DNA of 64,000 nt from assembly GCA_950295325.1 (NCBI GenBank), contig OX485805.1:32043501-32107500 (forward strand), given 5' to 3'. Below, piece by piece: positions 56,076 to 64,000 of this stretch. The first letter of the stretch is position 1, and each line of letters opens with the position of its first letter. Below the pieces are notes generated by a model. The model was not told the DNA's origin and made no database searches. It saw only the letters and a list, made by a program, of their open reading frames with translations. This DNA is from Polytrichum commune. Lineage: Eukaryota; Streptophyta; Polytrichopsida; Polytrichales; Polytrichaceae. The translations under genes and the position numbers were made by a program.

Positions 56076-57757
56076 TATGGTGACGTGTATTATCTTGCTT
56101 ATATTGACGAGGCATAGTGAAGTAGGACATCACTTTATGAAGTAAAGCACGCGGAGCACCCCAAACTTCACTGCCATTGGGAACGTGTCCATTGGGAACG
56201 TCTTGTCCGACATGACTATGACCACACTTTACTGCTTGTCCGAAGCGACTGGTCGTTTTCCACATCAGTAAAGTCTGGATTTTCTCACTCGTAGGAGTTA
56301 AAAAACCCAGTTGTAAAAGACGTGTTGGTTAGTAAACATTAAGGAAAAATTTCATTACTCAAAAATTAAAATTAAAATAGACACACACATACAATAAAAA
56401 AAATCAATCTGATTGTTCAAGTCAACCTAATTAGTCTAGTCAACCTAAATTATTGATTTGATGGGTCAAATATTCCAATCAAGTTACTCCATGTAAGCTC
56501 GCATAACATTACACAACTCCTTGGTTGCGTTCTTTGGGACTATGTAGCACGTGAACATAATTCTTCTTTATGAGGAGCATAATTCCTCGTTTATGGGGAG
56601 CATTCATGTTGTGTATTATGAACCTTCCAACAAGCAACTATAGATTATCATAGATCCTTAATTGCAACCTTTTTCTTTGGAAAGAGAGCATCATGTAGTT
56701 GCTTAATAATGTTATGCAACCGGTTGACCTCACAATTGATTTGCAGAAGAAGGAAAAACAAATAAAATATCAAATATCAAATGATAATTGTAGTGTAATA
56801 ATTAGATGTTCACTAATTTCTAATATACTTAGTGAATGAAAAAAAAAACCGGAATAATAGTAGGGTTCTATGCCAACACCATCTCATCTCACTTTTGCTT
56901 CAAGATTCTTTTCAAATATGTTTAATCTTCTAAGTTTGTTTTGCTAGTGAAACAACTGGTTGGCAACAACTTGCACATTGTTGAGTTTATTTTTATAAAC
57001 AATCATTCTTTTAATTTAAATAACATGTAAGCCCTTAAGCAAAGACCTACCACTAGTACTTTACCTTCTTCGATGACCAGATTGTCATGTTGTTGGAGCA
57101 CATGAACATCGAATTTTTTTATTAAAAAAAATTGTAATCAACACCACACTCATTCCAAAAGAATATCCACATTCAAAATAAATAAAAAGTATGTTGGTCA
57201 TCTTTTATTAAGTCAAATTAGCCGAACCTTGACAAACCAACTCCAAAATGATGCATTCTTGAAGTTAGAGGGAGTAAGGTTGGATGTCACTTGTCATGCG
57301 TTTGGCCCTCAATTTTAATTAATTGAAATGATTGAGTACGAAAGTTGGTTCGACATCTTCCTCGTCAATTGGCCCATAGATATGTGATAAAACATATTAT
57401 TTTGATAGATAGTTGCCAATGCATAATTTTGAAGAATAATAACATGATTAGTGTTAAAAAATCATTATCATTACTCGAAGTTCATTAAAGTGCAAAGTAT
57501 TATTGGAGTATTACAAGTTGACAAGATCTAATGGTATTGACTATAAATCAAATGAGGAGCCTACCCATACATGTTCAAATCTCATGTGAATGAGCTCTTA
57601 ATACAAAGTTTATCCAAAGAAGGATTAAACCCACTGTTTAGTGCCTCTTTGAGTCGAAGGACTTTATGGATAAATATAGCTTGAGTCCAATTTGTCAAAC
57701 GGATTTCTCTTGTTGATAACTAAGTTAAGGACAAATCTCGGGATCCAAAATACTCCT
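56076..57757. other. AT-rich intergenic, no gene seen
   Basis: No coding signal on either strand; many short poly(A)/poly(T) runs and no recognisable repeat family. Confidence 0.6.
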
Positions 57758-59519
57758 TGTGAGCCCAAAAGTTGAGCCCACAATTGTTGTTAACCCTTAA
57801 AGTAGTTAGAATTTATACTTTGATTTTTTTGCAATTATTATAAAACATAAACAGAGTGCAAGAGTTGAGGTGGGGGTTGATTTAAGTTAAAGGATAGTGC
57901 CTTATGGTGTGAGAATCAGTTTGGATTAAATTAAGTTAGTCATTGGATTTGGGGGTTGTGACTTAGGTTTTAGCTGGGCTTTATTGGCTGAGAAGGGTTA
58001 GTTGATGTTCGTTTAAGGCTCAGCCACTGGTTGTTCAAGGGGGGAGGGCACTGTGCCCTAGTGAAATCCGGATCACCGGACCTGAGAGCGGTTGAGGCCT
58101 CGGGTGTCGAGGTCGACTCTCTCTCCTCGCTTCGATATACAGACAGGGGGTCTGCTACGACTAACCAGCACCAACAAGGCTCGGGGATATGGGGGCTGGG
58201 TAATCGAACCTGGCAGAAAAAGGAGCTGGACATGTGGGGAGACGCATAACGACTAAATGGCAGGACCTACAGGAGGAGGTTTTGCACAGGGTGAGGCGGC
58301 TCCAAGCAGGGAGGATCTTGGGCGAGATCGGGAGAAATGAGGCATTGCGAGGTGGAAATTTCTCCGACACCAGCAGCTCTCTGCATTATCACGGCTGCAA
58401 AATCTTCGGAGGGTTGGCTAAGATTGACACAGGGATGGGTTTGGGAGAGATTTCAGTTCACCAGCCAAATTCAAATTCTCACTTTCGGATTCTCCTTGGA
58501 ATATGTCAAGCGATGAATTCACCTGGGCTGGTCAATCGATGTTCCAGTGTGAAGAACGTAAGCTAGTGCGGCATTAGTAAAAGGTAGAAGTAGTGGGGCT
58601 GGGAAAATTATGCAGACAATGATGAATTGAGGGTGCAGGGAAGTGAAAAACATCACTTCCCTCTTGTTCCTTAAGTAGAAGTATGGATTGGGGTCGAGCG
58701 AGGCGGAGGTTAGCTCACTTCCGAAATTCAAAGGGTAGTTTGGGATTCAAAGACTAGAATTGTTGAAGCGGAGGGTTTTAGGGAAATTCGGCTGAAGAAT
58801 CTAAGGCGAGCTAAGGAGGAGCAGAATACAGTTGCTGGAACAGCTGCCTTGCGCAGAATTCGGGAGCAAGTCAAAAACCAAAGCTGGCAGAAGAGCTATG
58901 GTCTGATTTCATAAGGCAGGGGAATTCGGGGAGATGAAGGAAGGCGGAGGTTGCCAATAAGTGACTGAGATCTGTTGGCCGAGCTTGAAAGGATTTACAG
59001 TTTAGCTGTTGTAAGGCAGGAGATATTCACCTGCTCGGACCTTGGGTAGGGGGAAGCTTGTTGGCTGCGTTGAAGGGGAAGGTGCTGGAGCAGCCTCATA
59101 ACTCTGGAACCGGCAGTTGAGTGTGGATCAGTAGGGTATTGAGATGGCTGGATTCGAACCAGGGGGAATCATAGGGTTCAAGAAGGGATTAGCTTAGGGA
59201 CAATTAGGGGTTTGATTAGAAAATTACTGAGATTAGTTGGGAGTGTTGTTTAGGCTAGGAAATAGGGCTTAATGGATTGAGGATTAGCCATAATTGTGGC
59301 CATTGCATTGTTGTGTGAGTTGAAGTTCATTGAAGGGTGGCAAGTGTTTATAAATACTTGTCATTTGTGTTTAGAATAAAGAGGTTGTGTGTTTTTATGC
59401 TATTGTCACTGGAGCAATGGAAATTAATGGGAAGGGCTCAACAGAATCAAGGAGTCACATGTGAGCTCGATGCCCTCACCTGGACTAGGACGTATAAGGG
59501 TGGGGGTTTAGGGCTGACA
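57758..59519 (+). repeat. Solo LTR of the TGTGAGC family (LTR2)
   Basis: Starts TGTGAGCCCAAAAG and ends TTTAGGGCTGACA, with perfect 5-bp target duplications CTCCT (57753-57757, 59520-59524). It shares its start with LTR3 and its GGACTAGGACG tail with LTR1 and LTR3. A TATA-like TTATAAATAC is at about 59349, about 170 bp from the end. Short open stretches (for example 58031-58249) carry no recognisable domain. Confidence 0.85.
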
Positions 59520-59524
59520 CTCCT

Positions 59525-62440
59525 TCATGGACCTTATTTTTTGACTCAAGGTTGGACCAAAGCTTGAAGTTTGGTTTCTTAAGTTGGGACTACCAAGACT
59601 ATGTTGATTGACAAACCTTTTCAATACATCAAGAAACTAGCAAACGTGTTGTTGTCGCCATAGCAGTGCCTATGCACTAAATCTCATTGACCATGATACA
59701 CTATCCACATCCAAAATTAGCTAATAGGATTGGTTCTCCTAGTGTTCTCTGAAGGTCTTCAACCAAAATTATCTCATATATACTCACCACATCGAATGAA
59801 CATGTTTGCTAACATGCCGTCAAAACAAGGCCGTTTTCCTAAAACCGAAATTTGGTCTTCCTAAATTACACCTCATGAAAATAATTATATATAATTATCT
59901 ATATATATATATATACACACACACACTATGGTTGTAATTTTATTAGTGTGTCTTGTGTTAATGTAGCGAGAACTTCAATACAACAAATCTGATATTTAGT
60001 GTGATTTACCATTTGGATTTACACGGTGCTATATCTTTTTACCATTGAAATATTTTTTTACCAAGTAACGTTGTCAATGTTCTATAATGTCCAATTCAAC
60101 ATTTGTTGATAAAACATGAGATGTATAGTAAATAGATATAGCATTGCGTAATTCCAAACAGTAAGTCACCCTAAACATCATATTTAGTGTATTGATTTGT
60201 GCTTTCGTTTCTAGATGTGTTCTCCTGTCAGATTTGCTAGGAGACTCACGTTCATCTTCGGTCACATTGACTAGATCCAAAGCATCTCAAAATTTGAATG
60301 CTCAAAAGATGATGTTCAAAGGATTTGTTTAGGATGAATTGAGGTATCCTCCGCTTGTGACCCGTTTTCTGATTCTTTTGGAGACACGCGTGCAATGGAA
60401 TTCTGAGGATGTTTGGAGCTCAGTGAAACATGATCGGCATCATCTCGGCCTCCTTTTGCGGCGGTGCTATTCTCCAACAGCTCATCATGGTCACTACCGT
60501 AGCACCATAGCTGGCTCGTGCACCTCAAAACAAACATTCATTTGTTTTTTGAATAACCGTCAACTAAAAATATAATTTATGAAACCTCGTTAGTCTTGTG
60601 ATTTAAAAAAATTAATTTGTTTTTTGGGTAAGGTCCAGCAGTACTCAAAGTAGGTTGGTGTTTTTTTCATTCATTCGTGGCGGCTTCTTGGCCTTAAACC
60701 TAAGTATCCACCTTAACCTTACTTAGTGTGGCTCTTGTTTGTCTTTGCAAAATGTATGAATTAGGTCTTTTGTATGTATTTGCACTTTGGCATGTGTGAA
60801 AAGAGTGTTGGAATTGGCACCAAAAGAATGAACAGGTTGATTTTGCTTTTTTCCCTATTAGCAAGGAGGAGAGGGAGATGGATATAGAAAGAGAGTTTGC
60901 CGCTTTGAGTGAGCCGGGCGCCGAGTCATTAACGCGTCAGCATGCAACCTCTCATGTTGCGCTGACGTGGTTGGAGCTTAGAAGAGTCCAAAATTTCCAT
61001 TAATTAGTTTTTTCCCCTAATATAAATTTTCACTCATTCATTTGATTGGGTTCATAATTCTTGATTTTTTTCAATTTTTGATTTGCACGAACCAGCTATG
61101 GTGCTACGATATCACTTTCCATAGGGGGAGCTAGCTTAATTGCACAATGCAAATACGCCAACTCTAAACTCTTCTTCACCTTTAATGGTGGATCGTGGTT
61201 GTCTTTGCGCCGCACTTCCTAATTCACAAATAAGAAATTAACAACGGCATAAAGTTTATTATTGTAGGCATGATTAAGTTGAAATATGTGAAGCTATATT
61301 TCAAAAAACACACACCCACAAACATCATTACTTACTCATTCCCTAGATCAAGATTGAATTGATTTTAAAATTAAGAGATTTCTTATCTACTTCTACATAT
61401 TATTCTCAATATTGAAGGTATGAATGAAAGGAATTGTGATGGGTTGATTTGATTCTTTCAACAAAAAATCTTTATATTATCATTATTTGGGTTATTAAGA
61501 GAGCGGTATTTTTAATTATGAGGTTTTAGTGATAGAAATTAGCTTAGGGTGAAGAGGACATAAATAACAGATTTTAAATTTTTATGTACAAGTTATTTAA
61601 GGGAGCTAAGCGAAATTAGATAATTAAAGATAAAGACTTAATTGTCTTAAAATTTTTGAGGTTGATGAGTATTCCTTGTAGGTCCAAAGGCCATCCCAAG
61701 AGGATCCGTGTAGAGGTAACTGCGTTGACTTTAATAGATATAGTCGGATTTGTATCTTGATTTAGTATAGATTTTCTCAACCATAGAAGGTTCAATAAAC
61801 AAGCATTTTTTGACAATGATAAATCAACAAAGAATGAAAATAAATCAGATGAAAGTCCAAGGGATCCTAAATTTCAAAACTAAAATGTTAAGCAAACGGA
61901 TGGCGAGAAATTTTCTACCGAGTCAACCAAAGCCCACATCAATAAAGAGGCACACCTCTGCCCCATTGAAGCAACCTTTAAAATGTGGTTCAACCTTAAT
62001 TTAAACGGGGATTTCAACATCACAAAAAAACAAAACAAAAAAAACTTATTTGTAGAATAGTCCAATCCCACAATAGGATGCAAAACATAAACTCTCATAT
62101 AGGAATGTCCACATGCAAAACCAAATAAAATTCTCTTCAGCCATTGTCGTGTCTTGAACAACCCCATTCATCCTCCTCACAGTTCATGGAGGCATGTTTC
62201 CCAACGTCCTACCCTTGCATCCTCAATTGGCACTATCTAAAGGAAAATAAAATCCTCGCTGTGATCAACTTTAACTTTTGCATCCGAACTCCCAATTTAA
62301 ACCTGAAATAACAAACTACATGATACACAACAAATAACAAGGATGAGACAATGCCCAATAAGATCCAATGGTGAAATTGTATGCCAAGTTGAAAAGTTAC
62401 AAATTGTGCAACATATCTTACAAACAAATCATTGAACAAA
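59525..62440. other. Intergenic, no gene seen
   Basis: AT-rich. It holds a TA/CA microsatellite at about 59900-59927. Short open stretches on the minus strand at 61880-62167 and 62233-62439 could be decayed 3' extension of the LRR gene, but I cannot support that. Confidence 0.5.
59900..59927 (+). repeat. (TA)n(CA)n microsatellite
   Basis: A run of TA dinucleotides passes directly into ACACAC. Confidence 0.9.
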
Positions 62441-64000
62441 TAAAGTCAGTTTATATCAAGCCATGGACAAGTCTTTCAAACACCAAAAACCTTCAAGTCC
62501 ATCCCGCACATACCTCAAAGATATCCTACAGTACAATGACAACGCCTCCAAACTCCTTAAGTCCATAGCCCAATACGAAACTCCTCCAACGCCTCACTAT
62601 CTCAATTTCTTCAAACAAGTCAAACCCTCCAACACTTCTGTTATTTTCCTCAAAGAGTTGCGTTCATTGAATGATGATTCCTTTAGAGCCTTAGAGTGCA
62701 TATTCCGGAAAAGGAACTCTTCCAAGGCCTCGCAATCACCTATGTACAATTTCTTCAAACAAATCAACCCCCGACCCTTCCTATATTTTCTTCAAACATA
62801 AGCATTCACGGATTGATAGTTTGTCCAAAGCCTTCACAATGCATATTACTGTACGGAACTCCTTTGGAGCCTCGCATTCCCAAATGATCAATTTCTTCAA
62901 ACCAGTCAACCCCCCCACCAATTCCAGTATTTTCCACAAAGATTTGCATCAATCAAATCTAATTCCTCCAAAGCCTTGAGAGCGGATACTCCATAAGGGA
63001 GCTCCTCCAAGGCCTTGTAAACCCTCATGCCTAATTCTATCAAACAATTCAACCCCCCCAACCCTTCCAATATTTCCCTCAAAGATTTGCACCCTTTGAA
63101 AACTTATACCTCCAAAGCCTTAACAGTGAATACTCCAGAAGGCAACTCCTCCAAGACCTCACAATCCCTCATGCCCAATTCCTTCAAACAACTTAACCCC
63201 CCCAACCTTTCCAGTATTTTTCTCAAAGATTTGCATCCTTTGAATGATAATTCTTCCAAAGATTCCAGAGTGCATATTCTGGACGGGACCTTCTACAAGG
63301 CCTCGCAATCCCACATAATCATTTTCTTCAAACAAGTCAACCCCCCCAACCCTTCCGGTATTTCCCTCAATGATTTGCATCCATCGAAACATAATTCCTC
63401 CAAAGCCTTGAGAGTGCATATTCCGGAAGGGAACTCCTCCAAGGCCTCGCAATCCCACATGTGGAGTTTCTTCAAACAAGTCAACCCCCCCAACCCTTTC
63501 GGAATTTTCTGTAAAGATTTGCATCCATTGAAGGATAATGCCTCCAAAGCCTTGAGAGTGCATATTCCGGAAGGGACCTCCTCCAAGGCCTCGCAATCCC
63601 ACATAATCATTTTCTTCAAACAAGTCAACCCCCCAACCCTTCCGGTATTTTCTGTAAAGATTTGCATCCATTGAAATTAAATTCCTCCAAAGCCTTGAGA
63701 GTGCATATTCCGGAAGGGAACTCCTACAAGGCTTCGCAACGTGACATGTACAACTTCTTCAAACAAGTCAACCCCCCCAACCCTTCCGGTATTTTCCGTA
63801 AAGATTTGCATCCATTGAAGGATAATTCCTCCAAAGCCTTGAGAGTGCATATTCCGGAAGCGAACTCCTCCAAGGCCTCGCAATCCCACATGTGGAGTTT
63901 CTTCAAACAAGTCAACCCCCCCAACCCTTTCGGAATTTTCTGTAAAGATTTGCATCCATTGAAGGATAATGCCTCCAAAGCCTTGAGAGTGCATATTCCG
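62441..64000 (-). pseudogene. Leucine-rich-repeat resistance-type gene, C-terminal part, frameshifted
   Basis: The minus strand from the window edge reads repeating 48-residue units (two 24-residue LRRs, about 144 bp): L.FNGCKSLRKIPEGLGG then LTCLKKLYMWDCEALEEFPSG then ICTLKALEE. Five good units lie between 63290 and 64000, and increasingly decayed ones reach about 62460. The wording is that of the LRR region of plant TIR/NBS-LRR proteins; the NBS part would be to the right, outside the window. The frame changes between 63978-63724 and 63667-63293, where one unit has six instead of seven C (plus strand) at about 63629, and stops occur further down. Near-identity of units implies recent expansion or gene conversion. 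Confidence 0.75.

Overview
The window looks like a repeat-dense, gene-poor stretch of a land-plant nuclear genome. Supporting signs are spliced genes with GT..AG introns, a TTTAGGG telomere-type tract, Ty3/gypsy, CACTA (En/Spm) and PIF/Harbinger remnants, a gibberellin-oxidase-type dioxygenase, an RMA-like RING protein and plant-style leucine-rich repeats. The LRR wording, and a relic alcohol dehydrogenase whose nearest remembered relatives are fungal, suggest a seed-free plant (moss-like). That is an impression, not a demonstrated placement.

Layout. 1-4.4 kb: a decayed Ty3/gypsy element on the minus strand (integrase, RNase H, an odd four-copy tandem duplication, protease/RT edge, initiator-tRNA-Met-type primer site, ~1 kb LTR). 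5.0-10.04 kb: copy A of an unfamiliar transposon-like family. It has a TATA-like box, about 14 palindromic sites centred on GTCGAC, a two-exon 976-codon gene for a DUF7869-like protein with one nonsense codon, and a hairpin near its right end. 10.09-10.95 kb: a two-exon integrase-core (DDE) gene. 11-17 kb: mostly noncoding, with minisatellites and faint coding remnants. 17.25-20.02 kb: an intact three-exon 2-oxoglutarate/Fe(II) dioxygenase, the best ordinary gene here. 21.79-22.33 kb: a RING-HC protein (minus). 24-29 kb: repeat-rich DNA with a duplicated ~400-bp block and a zinc-type alcohol dehydrogenase pseudogene broken at the edge of one block.

30.9-41 kb is nested transposon debris: a Harbinger transposase fragment, copy B of the DUF7869 family, a CACTA element with TNP2 and DUF4216 parts and a nearby SET-domain fragment, copy C, and a solo LTR. 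41-46 kb holds a three-member cluster of SWIM zinc-finger genes, one full-length, with repeated promoters. 47-55.3 kb holds an ankyrin-like exon and a multi-exon TNP1/En-Spm-like gene. One intron of that gene contains a 2.7-kb LTR with a perfect 5-bp target duplication. 57.76-59.52 kb is another LTR of the same family with perfect duplications. 62.4-64 kb is the 3' part of an LRR resistance-type gene (minus), broken at least once in a G-run.

How it fits together. Only the dioxygenase, the RING protein and the full-length SWIM gene are clearly intact; the integrase-core gene is open over the visible part. Most of the rest is transposon sequence at different ages. The DUF7869-like family (one near-complete copy, two right-end copies, one terminal scrap) is the strongest candidate for a poorly described mobile system.
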